Numbered from the stretch's first letter, positions 41,948 through 50,832 are shown. The stretch: 64,000 bases of DNA from Thalassospira mesophila (GCF_002115755.1 NZ_JFKA01000001.1:310001-374000), one strand, 5' to 3'. The notes: generated from the letters alone by a model not told the origin. Program-made: numbers and translations.

Positions 41948-43104
41948 TAAAATCGGTTTGGCATTATTGCAGGGCTGCTTTTGCCCCCGGACGCCGGGTG
42001 CAGACCTGTTTGTGGGGATTGGCGGCAATAATTGGAAGTGCGGTGGGCATTGCCGCCACCGTAATGAATGTGGCCAGTGCGGGCGACCATGACTTTCCGG
42101 TATCGGCCGATATATCGGGGCGGCTGGTTATTCAAAGCACCACCGATTATGTAATTTTCTCACCCGTGATCGAGGCCTTTCAGCAACGCTGGCCCGATGT
42201 TTTGATTACCTATAACGAACTCACCACCAACGAGCTGAACAATGCGGTAGAACATGCCTGCGACCAGAACCGTTTTTTGGGCGATCTGGTTATTTCATCA
42301 TCAATTGACCAGCAATTAAAGCTGGTCAATGACGGCTGTGCCCAGTCGCCGGGGCCGCGCGTGGGGGCAAGCTTGCCAGATTGGGCCAAATGGCGTGATG
42401 AACTGTTTGGTTTGACTTATGAACCCGCTGTGACGGTATATAACAAGGCGTTTTTTGCCGATCGCAAAGCGCCACAAAACCGGTTCGATTTGATCGACCT
42501 TTTACGTGAAAGCGATACCTTCCGGGCCAAGGTTGGCAGTTATGATATCGAAACATCGGGTGTGGGCTATTTGTTTGCCTTTCAGGATGCCATTCAGGCC
42601 AGCACATGGGGCCGGCTGGTGGAGGGGTTGGGCCGAAACGAGGCCCAGCTTTTTTGTTGCACCGGGGAAATTCTGGAACGCGTGGCCGATGGCCGCTTGT
42701 TACTGGGTTATAATGTGCTGGGGTCTTATGCGCTGTCGCGGATTGGCCGCGATGACCGGGTGGGGCTGGTTTTGCCCAGCGATTACACCCTGATCATGTC
42801 GCGGGCGGCCTTTATATCGCGTGATGCGCAGCAACCGGGTTTGGCACGGGCCTTTATCGATTTTATGTTATCGCCGCCGGGCCGGGCGATTTTGGCCCGC
42901 GATGCCGGTTTGTTATCGCCGATTGACGGGCCAGACCGGCTGGCCCAGCTGGTGGGCAAAGCCAAAGGGGCTGATCCGCAGGAATTACGCCCGATTGCGT
43001 TAACTCCGGCCTTGATGGTTGGGTTAGATCAGGCCAAGCGGAACATATTTTTACAGCAATGGCGGGCGGCTTTGCCACCGCGCCATTTATCCCGCCACCC
43101 CTGA
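41944..43104 (+). CDS. Periplasmic substrate-binding protein coupled to the TctDE-like pair
   Basis: A 386-residue binding protein of the iron(III)/AfuA-type class. An N-terminal signal or anchor segment (about 20-47, CLWGLAAIIGSAVGIAATVM) is followed by GRLVIQSTTDYVIFSPVIEA, the usual lobe-1 start. TYEPAVTVYNK and GRAILARDAGLLSP resemble that family. Four-base overlap with the kinase (ATGA) shows it belongs to the sensor operon. There is no ABC permease or ATPase nearby, so it is more likely an accessory sensor that presents ligand to the kinase, as PgtC-type proteins do. Ligand unknown. Confidence 0.8.
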   Translation: MIKSVWHYCRAAFAPGRRVQTCLWGLAAIIGSAVGIAATVMNVASAGDHDFPVSADISGRLVIQSTTDYVIFSPVIEAFQQRWPDVLITYNELTTNELNNAVEHACDQNRFLGDLVISSSIDQQLKLVNDGCAQSPGPRVGASLPDWAKWRDELFGLTYEPAVTVYNKAFFADRKAPQNRFDLIDLLRESDTFRAKVGSYDIETSGVGYLFAFQDAIQASTWGRLVEGLGRNEAQLFCCTGEILERVADGRLLLGYNVLGSYALSRIGRDDRVGLVLPSDYTLIMSRAAFISRDAQQPGLARAFIDFMLSPPGRAILARDAGLLSPIDGPDRLAQLVGKAKGADPQELRPIALTPALMVGLDQAKRNIFLQQWRAALPPRHLSRHP

Positions 43105-43142
43105 AGTGCGGCCGGTATTGCGATTATAAACAGCAAGAAACC

Positions 43143-44114
43143 CTATTTTCGCAGCGAGGGAATGCTGGAAAAGACCGTTTTTAGAAGCTGGGGCTGGCGA
43201 TTGACCCCGGTTTTGACGAAAATGGCCTTTAAGTAGGTTCGGGCAGATTGCACCGAAATGCCAATGATTTCCGATGCCTGATCCAGCGCCATGCCTTCGG
43301 TCAGCTTTTGGGTCAGGCGTGCTTCGGACCGGGTTAAGCCAAACACATCCATCAGATCATCGACCGAGGGCGGGCCGATGCTTTCCGGTTCGACCAGAAC
43401 AAAAACAAATCCGGGCTTTTCACCATTTTGTTCAGACACCCGGCGCAAAAAAATCGATACCGTTATGTCATCGGCTTCAAGGGCAAAGCCCTTTTGCTGC
43501 GGGGCGGATTGCCCTTTGGGCGGATGGAGGAATTTATCAAGGTTTTCCGGCGCGCGTTCCAGCACCAGCCGATTATCGGCCAGCACATGAAGAAGCGGGC
43601 AGCGGCGCACCAGTTCGGCCGCCTGTGAATTCATGTGCCGCACGATCAGGTCAAGGTCGGTGGCGATCAGGCCCAGATTAAAAATATCAAGAAAGGCCGG
43701 TGGAATTTGCGTTTGTGCGCCGCGATTTTTGGCAACGGCACTTGCGATGCCATCGAGCAAGGTGCGCATTGGCGTGGGTTTGGGATAAAACCGGTATACG
43801 CCATGTTCGTTAACCGCTTCCAGCGCGGATTCAAGGTCGGCATAGCCGGTAAGCATGATGATGATCAGATCAGGACGCGCCTGGCGCAATTTTGCCGCCA
43901 GTTCCAGCCCGGTCATAACCGGCATATGAATATCAAGGATGGCGGCTTCGATACTGTTATCGGTTGAAATGGCCTCCAGGGCGTGTTGGGGCTGGTTAAA
44001 AAACAGCGCCTCCCAGTCCAGCGACATGCCACGCAAACTACGCCGATGGGCGGCTAGCAAGTTGTCATCGTCATCGACAAACGCCACTTTGACGCCCGAA
44101 ATTGCCATTTTCAT
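43143..44114 (-). CDS. Response regulator with PAS-like middle and LuxR-type HTH
   Basis: A 323-residue regulator. The receiver domain includes FVDDDDNLL, the acceptor Asp in AAILDIHMPVMTGLEL, Thr in MLTGYADLESALEA and Lys in FYPKPTP. Residues about 142-240 look like a PAS-type domain (LDIFNLGLIATDLDLIVRHM, RLVLERAP). The C-terminal HTH (about 262-318) reads LTRSEARLTQKLTEGMALDQ ... ASEIIGISVQSARTYLKAIF. GAGGAGGGA precedes the ATG. It diverges from a REC-EAL gene across 147 bases. The cognate kinase is probably the one encoded at 46 kb. Targets unknown. Confidence 0.88.
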   Translation of the reverse strand: MKMAISGVKVAFVDDDDNLLAAHRRSLRGMSLDWEALFFNQPQHALEAISTDNSIEAAILDIHMPVMTGLELAAKLRQARPDLIIIMLTGYADLESALEAVNEHGVYRFYPKPTPMRTLLDGIASAVAKNRGAQTQIPPAFLDIFNLGLIATDLDLIVRHMNSQAAELVRRCPLLHVLADNRLVLERAPENLDKFLHPPKGQSAPQQKGFALEADDITVSIFLRRVSEQNGEKPGFVFVLVEPESIGPPSVDDLMDVFGLTRSEARLTQKLTEGMALDQASEIIGISVQSARTYLKAIFVKTGVNRQPQLLKTVFSSIPSLRK

Positions 44115-44261
44115 GAAATCCCTCCTCGTTTGGGGATATGGCGCAGGTCGTACCCTGGCGTATCTTTCCGGTTAACAAAGCCTATCCGTTCTTCGGGCCG
44201 GTTTGCAACCATGCTGTGTTGTGCCGGTTTTTGACAGGGATAGTTCACTTTCTGCAACCGG

Positions 44262-45440
44262 ATGACCGCTTCGATGGAATTAGCCGCTCGTAATTTTCGC
44301 CCGACCATTCTGATGGTTGATGACGACGAAATGTTGTTGTCGTCGGTCCGTCGGACATTGGGCTGCAGTTTCAATCTGGTGACCAACAGTTCGGCGGTTG
44401 CGGCGATTGAATGGTTGTCGAAAAATCAGGGAATGGTCGATGCGGTTATCGCCGACCTGATGATGCCGGAAATGGACGGGATCGAGTTTTTGCAAAAGGC
44501 CTGTGCGCTGGCACCTTCCGTTCCGCGGATGTTGCTGTCGGGCAATGTGTCGTCGGTGTCGCTGCGCGATGCCATTAACCGGGGGATGGTCAGCCGGGTT
44601 CTGGCCAAACCGGTTTCGCCCTCGGTCTTGCGCGAAGCCCTGAATGACAGCATTGCATCGCCGTTGCCCTGCGGGCGCAGACGCCTGATTACTTCGGCGG
44701 TTGTGACCGGGGAAATTGAAAAAAACCACCATCAGATCGTGGTGCAGCCGCGTGTGTGCGCACGTGATTTCGGTGTTGTCGGGGGCGAAGTGCTTAGCCG
44801 GTTTGGCGAGCTGCAAAAGCGTTTCAGTCTTGATGAAATTATCGGGGCTAGTGAAGATCATCCGGTGATCAATCAATTGACCTCGAATGTTTTAAGGCTG
44901 TTGGAACAATCAGCAGCCGATATTCAGCCCAAACTGGGCTATCCGGCACGCATATCGGTAAATTGTTCGCCCTATTCCCTTAGCAATATGGATTTTGTTC
45001 AGTTTTTGCTGCAACGGGTGGCTGCATTTCGCCAGATCAATATCGAGCTGGAATTTGAGATTACCGAACATAATGCCAAGGTTTTGTCCGAACCTTTCAT
45101 TCGCAATGCCCGCTATTTGAAAGAGCAGGGGGTGCACTTGCTGATTGATGATTTTGGCACGGGAAATAATTCGATTCAGCTGCTGCGCTATAATTTTTAT
45201 ACCGGGATCAAACTGGATCACGGGCTGGTTTCGCGGATGATGACAGAGGTGATCGATGATTCATTTGTCGAATGGACTGTGAATATTGCCCATAAGCTGG
45301 GACTGAAAGTGATTGCAGAAGGGGTGGAAACACTCGATGTGGCCCTGCGGCTTCAGAAATACGGTGTGGATGAAATCCAGGGCTATTATTTTGGCCGCCC
45401 GATGGCCCCGGCGGATCTGTTTGCAGGAATTGTTCAGTAA
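44262..45440 (+). CDS. Response regulator with EAL domain (c-di-GMP phosphodiesterase)
   Basis: A 392-residue protein. The N-terminal receiver has ILMVDDDEMLLSSVRR, acceptor Asp in AVIADLMMPEMDGIEF and Lys in VLAKPVSPS. The C-terminal EAL domain shows the catalytic or metal residues: Glu in GGEVLSRF (EVL in place of EAL), Asn in VNCSPYSL, Glu in FEITEHN, the Asp pair in IDDFGTGNNS, Lys in IKLDHG, Glu in IAEGVET and Gln in IQGYYFGRP. All metal ligands appear retained, so hydrolysis of c-di-GMP to pGpG is likely. It probably links phosphorylation by the nearby kinase to c-di-GMP level and EPS or motility. Confidence 0.88.
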   Translation: MTASMELAARNFRPTILMVDDDEMLLSSVRRTLGCSFNLVTNSSAVAAIEWLSKNQGMVDAVIADLMMPEMDGIEFLQKACALAPSVPRMLLSGNVSSVSLRDAINRGMVSRVLAKPVSPSVLREALNDSIASPLPCGRRRLITSAVVTGEIEKNHHQIVVQPRVCARDFGVVGGEVLSRFGELQKRFSLDEIIGASEDHPVINQLTSNVLRLLEQSAADIQPKLGYPARISVNCSPYSLSNMDFVQFLLQRVAAFRQINIELEFEITEHNAKVLSEPFIRNARYLKEQGVHLLIDDFGTGNNSIQLLRYNFYTGIKLDHGLVSRMMTEVIDDSFVEWTVNIAHKLGLKVIAEGVETLDVALRLQKYGVDEIQGYYFGRPMAPADLFAGIVQ

Positions 45441-45515
45441 GATCAGCTTCTTGATCTGCGTTTGATAAGGCCCCAGATTATAGAAACGTCGCGTTGCGGC
45501 ATCAGGGGACGTTCC

Positions 45516-46016
45516 ATGAAGGGGAACCGGAATATGTTGAAACTTCTGACCAAAATGGCATTTGCCGTTATGCTGGCTGTGATCATGTTGCCAGGCGGTG
45601 CGGCACAGGCCCATAACGAGCTTACGGTGATAAATGCTGCGGGCAGCAAAACCGTTTTGTTCTATAAGGATCTGGTCAAGCTTCCGGTAACCGAAATTGA
45701 GACGAATACGCCCTGGACTGCGGGAAAGCATGTTTTTAAAGGGGTGCTGTTTGCCGATTTGTTCAAAAAATTTGGTATCACTGAAGAAGAAGTGCTGGTG
45801 TCGGCTCTCAATGATTACAGTGTCACCATTCCCGTGTCAGAATTGACAGAAAACGGGGCCATTCTGGCCTATCAGCTGGATGGTAAAACCATGTCGATCC
45901 GCGAGAAGGGGCCTTATTGGGTAATTTTCCCGTTTGACAGGGACCCGTCTTTCCAGACAGATCGATACTGGTCTTATGCTGTCTGGCAGGTGAAACTGAT
46001 TGATGCCCAACCTTGA
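45516..46016 (+). CDS. Secreted Moco-fold (sulfite-oxidase-like) small protein without cofactor cysteine
   Basis: A 166-residue periplasmic protein. The signal peptide (about 8-32, ending GGAAQAHN) is followed by a compact domain like the Oxidored_molyb fold: TPWTAGKHVFKGVLFADLFK, ALNDYSVTIPVSEL, MSIREKGPYWVIFPFD and RYWSYAVWQVKLID. The mature chain contains no cysteine, so the Moco-ligating residue of true sulfite-oxidase enzymes is missing. It overlaps the histidine kinase by 14 bases, suggesting a periplasmic sensing partner. Start at the ATG at 45516 after GGGGACG; 45462 and 45534 are alternatives. Confidence 0.75.
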   Translation: MKGNRNMLKLLTKMAFAVMLAVIMLPGGAAQAHNELTVINAAGSKTVLFYKDLVKLPVTEIETNTPWTAGKHVFKGVLFADLFKKFGITEEEVLVSALNDYSVTIPVSELTENGAILAYQLDGKTMSIREKGPYWVIFPFDRDPSFQTDRYWSYAVWQVKLIDAQP

Positions 46017-47475
46017 TCGCAAGAAAAGCATTTCCTTTATTACAAACGGGATCGCCATTCTGGTTCTGACCCTGTTTGTGGGCGTTTATTATTTTTATTC
46101 CATGGCGATTGTGCGCCAGCTGGAAGATGAACGTTTTGCCTATCGCGAAAACTTTGCCTGGGCGGTGTTTCAGATTCAGAAACAGTATCTGGTGCTGGAC
46201 CGCGATATTTTGCTGTTTGCCGAGGACGAACGGGAGGGATCATTAACCTATGACGATATCCTGTTTGATTATGACCTGTTTGTCAGCCGGGTTTCGATTG
46301 TGCGCGGGGGCAGCGGGTTTTCGACCCTGCATCACATCCCCGAAGCGGTAGACCTGCTTGACCGGCTTACCGCGATTGTCGCGGACCTTGATGCACAAAT
46401 CGCCACCGACTTGCCGCATGCCGAGATTGTTAATCTGATCAAGCAACGGCTGGGGGCCATGTCGGGGGAAATTCAGGATGTGGCGGTTCTGACGACCAAT
46501 TATGTTTCGTTTTACAATTCCAACAATATCGCCGGTGTCAAAAACGATATTGAAGAGCTGTCCTATCTGTTTTTGTTTGGCCTGATCGTTATGATCGGGC
46601 TGTTGGCATTTTTGCTGCATAACCGGCACCGTGCCCTGCGCGCCGATATGGACGCCCAGGTCGCCCGCCAGCAACAGCATGTGGTGGAAGAAGCGGCCGA
46701 ATATGCCAAAATGCATGCCTTGGGCACATTGGCCGGCGGGGTGGCGCACGAAATAAACACGCCCGCCCAGTATATCCACAATAATCTGGAATTTTTGTCC
46801 GACAGTTTTCAGGAACTGACCGGGGCGATCCGCCGTGATGAGGATGGAACCGCCCGGCTTGAAATTGCCAGCGACCGCATTGAATTTATGGCAGAAGAAG
46901 TTCCGCTTGCCCTGCGCGAAAGTCTGGAGGGGCTGGAGCGTATTGCCGGAATTGTCCGTGGCATTCGCAAATTTGCCCATCCGACCAATGAGACGATCGA
47001 AGCAGTTTCGGTGCCCGACGAAATTGAAACTGCCATCACCCTGACCCGAAACCAGATCAAACATACAGCGCAACTTGATTATAGTTACCATGCCGATGTG
47101 ACCGAAGTCGTCGGCCGACGCAACCATCTGTCACAGGCCCTGATCAACCTGATTGTGAATGCGGGACAGGCGATTACAAGCAGCGGAAACCGGAATGGCA
47201 AAATTTCGGTGGTGGTTTATCGGGTGGATAATAATCTTGAAATCCGGGTCCGTGATAATGGTGGCGGGATTCCCCAAGAATTGCGCAATCGTATTTTTGA
47301 TTATTTCTTTACCACCAAAGAACACGGCGTTGGTACCGGGCAGGGCTTGCCAATTTGCCGAAAACTGATTCAGGACGACTTTAACGGCGATCTGATTTTG
47401 ACCGACGGTCTGGTGGGCGAGGCAGAATTTGTGATTAATCTTCCGCTGTCGCCCGATCATCATTTGCAGGCGTGA
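46003..47475 (+). CDS. Membrane sensor histidine kinase, NtrB-like core
   Basis: A 490-residue kinase. TM1 spans about residues 13-34 and TM2 about 184-203, framing a periplasmic sensor region of about 150 residues rich in helices. The DHp helix carries MHALGTLAGGVAHEINTPAQ (about 242-261, phospho-His). The ATPase domain has the N box (LSQALINLIVNAGQAI), G1 (VRDNGGGIPQEL) and G2 (GVGTGQGLPICRKL). Start is the ATG at 46003. It has no receiver domain of its own. It is the only kinase among three receiver proteins in this block, so it may serve several of them. Confidence 0.9.
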   Translation: MPNLDRKKSISFITNGIAILVLTLFVGVYYFYSMAIVRQLEDERFAYRENFAWAVFQIQKQYLVLDRDILLFAEDEREGSLTYDDILFDYDLFVSRVSIVRGGSGFSTLHHIPEAVDLLDRLTAIVADLDAQIATDLPHAEIVNLIKQRLGAMSGEIQDVAVLTTNYVSFYNSNNIAGVKNDIEELSYLFLFGLIVMIGLLAFLLHNRHRALRADMDAQVARQQQHVVEEAAEYAKMHALGTLAGGVAHEINTPAQYIHNNLEFLSDSFQELTGAIRRDEDGTARLEIASDRIEFMAEEVPLALRESLEGLERIAGIVRGIRKFAHPTNETIEAVSVPDEIETAITLTRNQIKHTAQLDYSYHADVTEVVGRRNHLSQALINLIVNAGQAITSSGNRNGKISVVVYRVDNNLEIRVRDNGGGIPQELRNRIFDYFFTTKEHGVGTGQGLPICRKLIQDDFNGDLILTDGLVGEAEFVINLPLSPDHHLQA

Positions 47476-47608
47476 TGGTGCGGGCGGCGTTGCCCCCGCC
47501 CCGGTGCCAGGTGTGATATACAGGCGATGGCCAGCATTGACGGAAAATAACAGTTTAGCGGTTCTCTTTGCCCGCGCTAAAGGGCGATAGAGGATGGTTT
47601 ACATGTGA

Positions 47609-47655
47609 AAAACCCCGGTTTTCGATCTGCCATGGCAGGTTTAAACCGGGGTTTT
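47609..47655. terminator. Bidirectional terminator
   Basis: Stem AAAACCCCGGTTT / AAACCGGGGTTTT with a 21-base loop that itself holds CTGCCATGGCAG, between the convergent kinase gene (ends 47475) and the HDOD gene (ends 47714). The flanking A and T runs allow action on both strands. Confidence 0.85.
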
Positions 47656-47713
47656 GATATTTTGTGTTGGCGGAATTATACGGGGAACGTGTGACGGTGA
47701 GCCGTGATACCGG

Positions 47714-48934
47714 TTATCGCATTTCATGTGTTCTAAGGGTTTCGCGCGCAATGTTGGACCATGATGCCCATTTTTCCCCGATACCAACCGAAGCAAGATA
47801 GCGTTCCGAAATCGGGTATTTTTCATGGACCAGACGGCCCGAACGGCCATATTCGCGGGCGAAATGCTGGGCTGCGTAAACGATTGCCAGGGTCGCAGAG
47901 CGGCCGGTCGGGGCGGATTCGGGGCGGTGGTGAAAGGCAATATCCTCGATTATTTCGTGGGTAAAGCTCCATAAGGCCGCCATACAGGCCGATAACCCGG
48001 CGTGGCTGATGCCCATCACGTCAATTTCCGCCGATATGATGTCGCACTGGTTTTTATCGGCAATGTGCCGGGCGGTCATGCTTTGGTTGGGCAGCACGGT
48101 TTCGATCAGTTTGCTGCCAACATGGGCCAGCATCGCGGCGGCCCGAATGGCATCGATATTTTCGAATTCGCTGTTTTCGCGGCGGCCCAGTCGTGCCGCA
48201 ATTTCGGCCATGATCAGGGCACGCGACAGTTCGGGGTCGTCTTTTGCCGTTGCCAGATCGCCCTTGCCGTAAATTTCAAACAACAAGGCCAGTGCTTTTA
48301 CACTTTCAACACCCAAAACCGTAAAAAGGTGATGCAGGGTGTTGGTGCTATTTTCGGCAACCAGCCCTTCGCGTTCGGCGTAATGCTGCACAAAGGCCAC
48401 ACATTCGGGATGGTCCATGGCGTAAAGGGCCAGTGTGTCTTCCGATACCGGCCCTTCATGATACAGCGCGGTTTGCAGGTTACGAAAGGCGGTTGGCCAC
48501 AAATAATGGCCCGGCAGGCAGGACATAACGCCCAGCAAATAGGGATCACGCAAATAAGATCGTAAAATCAGCGCGCGTTCGATGGCATTAATGATCGACT
48601 GGTCATCGCAGGGTTTCATCAGGAAATGATGGGTCGCGGAAGTTCCCAGCAAATTGGCATGCCCGTCGGCATAGCCCGAAAGCAGGATACGACCGATTTC
48701 GGGATAGAGGCGGGCGACTTTGCGAAACAGTTCTGCGCCGTCCATAATAGGCATGCGCATGTCTGATACAATGACATCGACACTGTGGCGGGACTGCAAA
48801 AGACCCAGCACTTCTTCGCCATTGTCGCAAAATTGCAAACGCCAGTTGGGGCGTTTGACCCGAACCCGGCGGCGCAGGCCACTTAGGACATTGGGATCGT
48901 CATCGACAAATATGATTGACGGTGCGTCAGACAT
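47714..48934 (-). CDS. Response regulator with HDOD domain
   Basis: A 406-residue protein. The receiver domain begins SIIFVDDDPNVLSGLRRRVR, with acceptor Asp in VIVSDMRMPIMDGAELF and Lys in FLMKPCDDQSI, of the RpfG/CheY-like class. Residues about 130-330 form an HDOD domain: AFRNLQTALYHEGPVSEDTL near 150, MLAHVGSKLIETVLPNQ near 265, then ISAEIDVMGISHAGLSACMA. HDOD lacks the metal-binding residues of HD-GYP and acts by protein interaction. Start at the ATG at 48934 (RBS AAGGGAAAC); a longer frame to 49039 is less likely. Confidence 0.88.
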   Translation of the reverse strand: MSDAPSIIFVDDDPNVLSGLRRRVRVKRPNWRLQFCDNGEEVLGLLQSRHSVDVIVSDMRMPIMDGAELFRKVARLYPEIGRILLSGYADGHANLLGTSATHHFLMKPCDDQSIINAIERALILRSYLRDPYLLGVMSCLPGHYLWPTAFRNLQTALYHEGPVSEDTLALYAMDHPECVAFVQHYAEREGLVAENSTNTLHHLFTVLGVESVKALALLFEIYGKGDLATAKDDPELSRALIMAEIAARLGRRENSEFENIDAIRAAAMLAHVGSKLIETVLPNQSMTARHIADKNQCDIISAEIDVMGISHAGLSACMAALWSFTHEIIEDIAFHHRPESAPTGRSATLAIVYAAQHFAREYGRSGRLVHEKYPISERYLASVGIGEKWASWSNIARETLRTHEMR

Positions 48935-49054
48935 GGAAGTTTCCCTTGTGCCGGGCAGTGTAAAAAGACAATGCATCACAATATGAAGCATGTGGTTGAA
49001 AAAGTAAGATAAAATGCACCCGTAGTATTGTGGCCGCAACGGGTTTGTGGGTGC

Positions 49055-49312
49055 CTATGGGGCATCAAGCCAATGCGAGAACAGGGTGGGGCGTGCGGTG
49101 CGACCGGTTTCGATGTTCCAGACAATAAAAGAAAGCAACAGGTCATCGTGGTTAGCTGATGCGAGAGGCGACGCTGCCGTGGGTGCCTGCCCCCGGCCTG
49201 CCGGTATTGCGGCACCTTTGACAATAATGTCCGATACCGCCTGAAAAGACGGATGCGGGGCTTTTGTCATGGTGCCAGGGCCGGTAGGGGCCGTTGCGGT
49301 GGCTTTGCTCAT
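49055..49312 (-). CDS. Small hypothetical protein
   Basis: An 85-residue frame starting MSKATATAPTGPGTMTKAPH with GGAAAG upstream of the ATG. No domain, signal peptide or membrane segment is recognised; a DDLLLSFIVWNIETGR segment near residue 58 is moderately hydrophobic. It lies upstream of the HDOD gene on the same strand. The frame is open further upstream to 49468, but that extension crosses a terminator hairpin. Coding potential is uncertain. Confidence 0.4.
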   Translation of the reverse strand: MSKATATAPTGPGTMTKAPHPSFQAVSDIIVKGAAIPAGRGQAPTAASPLASANHDDLLLSFIVWNIETGRTARPTLFSHWLDAP

Positions 49313-49427
49313 CGGTTTGCTTTCCTGCTTTCCTGTCGCGGTCCTCGTGTTGTTTGCAACTTTAAAGAGTTTTGATATGCGCCCGTATCCCCATATGGGG
49401 ATGCATGACAGGGCGTTGAAAAACAAC

Positions 49428-49461
49428 AAAAAACGGGATATCCCAAAAGGGTATCCCGTTT
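49428..49461 (-). terminator. Intrinsic terminator after doxX
   Basis: Stem AAACGGGATA / TATCCCGTTT around TCCCAAAAGGG. On the minus strand it ends in a T6 run. It lies 33 bases after the DoxX-family gene's stop at 49494. Confidence 0.88.
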
Positions 49462-49493
49462 GATGCATTCAATTGATAGGGGTATTGAGGGTT

Positions 49494-49967
49494 TTAAAAT
49501 TCAAAACCCAGTTTGCGATCCAGCGAGATTTTACCGCCGCCGCGAATAAGGATTGAAAGCGCCATCATGCCCCACAGAACCGGCATTTCAAAACCGGCAT
49601 TGATCCAGGCGTAACCATTGGGCAGATGAATAAAAAACGCCACGGTCATGAAAACAACGACAGCCGCTGCTACCGGGCGGGTCAAAAGACCCAGAACCAG
49701 AAGCGCGCCGCCGAAAAATTCAAGCGAGCCAACCAGCAGGGCAAAGAGATAACCCGGATGAAAACCGATGCTGTCGAAATAGCCGCCGGTACCTTCAAGG
49801 CCATAGCCGCCAAACAGGCCAAACAGTTTGCCTGCACCATGCGGCATTAACAAAATGCCAGTGGTCACCCGAACGATCAGCCATGACAGGGGTTCAAGAG
49901 CCGCCCAGACATTGGCAAGGGCGGGGATGATGGGGCGGGCGCCAGACGGGGTAAGGGAAGTGTTCAT
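49494..49967 (-). CDS. DoxX-family inner-membrane protein
   Basis: A 157-residue protein with four helices (about 26-48, 68-90, 92-113, 120-142). Family segments LIVRVTTGILLMPHGAGKLF, GSLEFFGGALLVLGLLTRPV and AAAVVVFMTVAFFIHLPNGY are clear. DoxX proteins associate with quinone or thiol redox systems in the membrane; the exact role here is not known. GGAGAA lies before the ATG. It is followed by a terminator and lies 63 bases after pirin on the same strand. The pairing of DoxX with pirin is common in Proteobacteria. Confidence 0.88.
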   Translation of the reverse strand: MNTSLTPSGARPIIPALANVWAALEPLSWLIVRVTTGILLMPHGAGKLFGLFGGYGLEGTGGYFDSIGFHPGYLFALLVGSLEFFGGALLVLGLLTRPVAAAVVVFMTVAFFIHLPNGYAWINAGFEMPVLWGMMALSILIRGGGKISLDRKLGFEF

Positions 49968-50030
49968 TGGAATTCTCCGTAAATTTTGCGGGCATCATGC
50001 GATGCAAATTGGGGATAATGTGACAAGCCG

Positions 50031-50726
50031 TCAGGCAACCATGTCAAACAACAGGGCCTCGATATCGGTTTGTGCATGCAATTTCAGAAGGTCTTCGTTG
50101 GCAATGGCGGCACCGTCACCGGCATTTAGGGTGGTGTCCCCCACGGCCAGCGTGCCGTTGATCATTTGCAACCAGGCAACACGGCCTGCGGGCAAAGTAT
50201 GGTTAACGGTGCTGCCTGCGGTTAAGCGGGCGGCATAAAGATCGACATCCTGATGAATGGTAATCGAACCATCCCGCCCTGAACGACTGCCAATAAGCTG
50301 CAAATCGTTTGACGGGGCGGCAATGTCCATTTCCTCATATCCCGGTTCAATGCCCTGTTTTTCAGGGATGATCCAGATTTGCAGGAAATGAACCGGGTCG
50401 GTTTTTGACCCGTTATATTCGCTGTGACGAATGCCGGTGCCCGCACTCATGCGTTGCAGGCGACCGGGGCGAATAACCGACCCGTTACCAATGTTGTCCT
50501 TGTGTTCAAGCGCACCGTCGATGACATAGGAAATGATTTCCATGTCGCGGTGGGGGTGCGGGTCAAACCCGGCCCCGGCGGTGACACGGTCTTCGTTAAT
50601 AACCCGTAATGGTCCCCAGCTCATGTGGTTCTGATCGTAATAATGACCAAACGAAAAGCTGTGGTGAGAATCAAGCCAGCCAAAATCGGCCCGGCCACGG
50701 TCTGCTGATTTGCGTATGTTAATCAT
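50031..50726 (-). CDS. Pirin-family protein (cupin)
   Basis: A 231-residue bicupin protein. The metal site includes His residues in FDPHPHRDMEIISYV (about 54-68) and His/Glu in GIRHSEYN (about 100-107). HSFSFGHYY and GPLRVINEDRVTAGAGF near the N-terminus match Pirin/YhaK. Some members show quercetin 2,3-dioxygenase activity or act as redox sensors. AGGAG precedes the ATG. Likely co-transcribed with the DoxX gene. The metal and natural substrate cannot be inferred. Confidence 0.9.
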   Translation of the reverse strand: MINIRKSADRGRADFGWLDSHHSFSFGHYYDQNHMSWGPLRVINEDRVTAGAGFDPHPHRDMEIISYVIDGALEHKDNIGNGSVIRPGRLQRMSAGTGIRHSEYNGSKTDPVHFLQIWIIPEKQGIEPGYEEMDIAAPSNDLQLIGSRSGRDGSITIHQDVDLYAARLTAGSTVNHTLPAGRVAWLQMINGTLAVGDTTLNAGDGAAIANEDLLKLHAQTDIEALLFDMVA

Positions 50727-50832
50727 TGTCGGCTCCTGTCTCAGGGTGACATGTGTTGGAGCCAGCTTACGTTGTTTTTAAATATGCACAATCAACCGAA
50801 CGAGTGACATACTGTTTCCCAAACTGATTTAA

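Noticed and set aside
49313-49468. A longer version of the small protein at 49055, beginning MHQTGYPFGISR
   Set aside because: The extension runs across the terminator of the DoxX-family gene and has no ribosome site.
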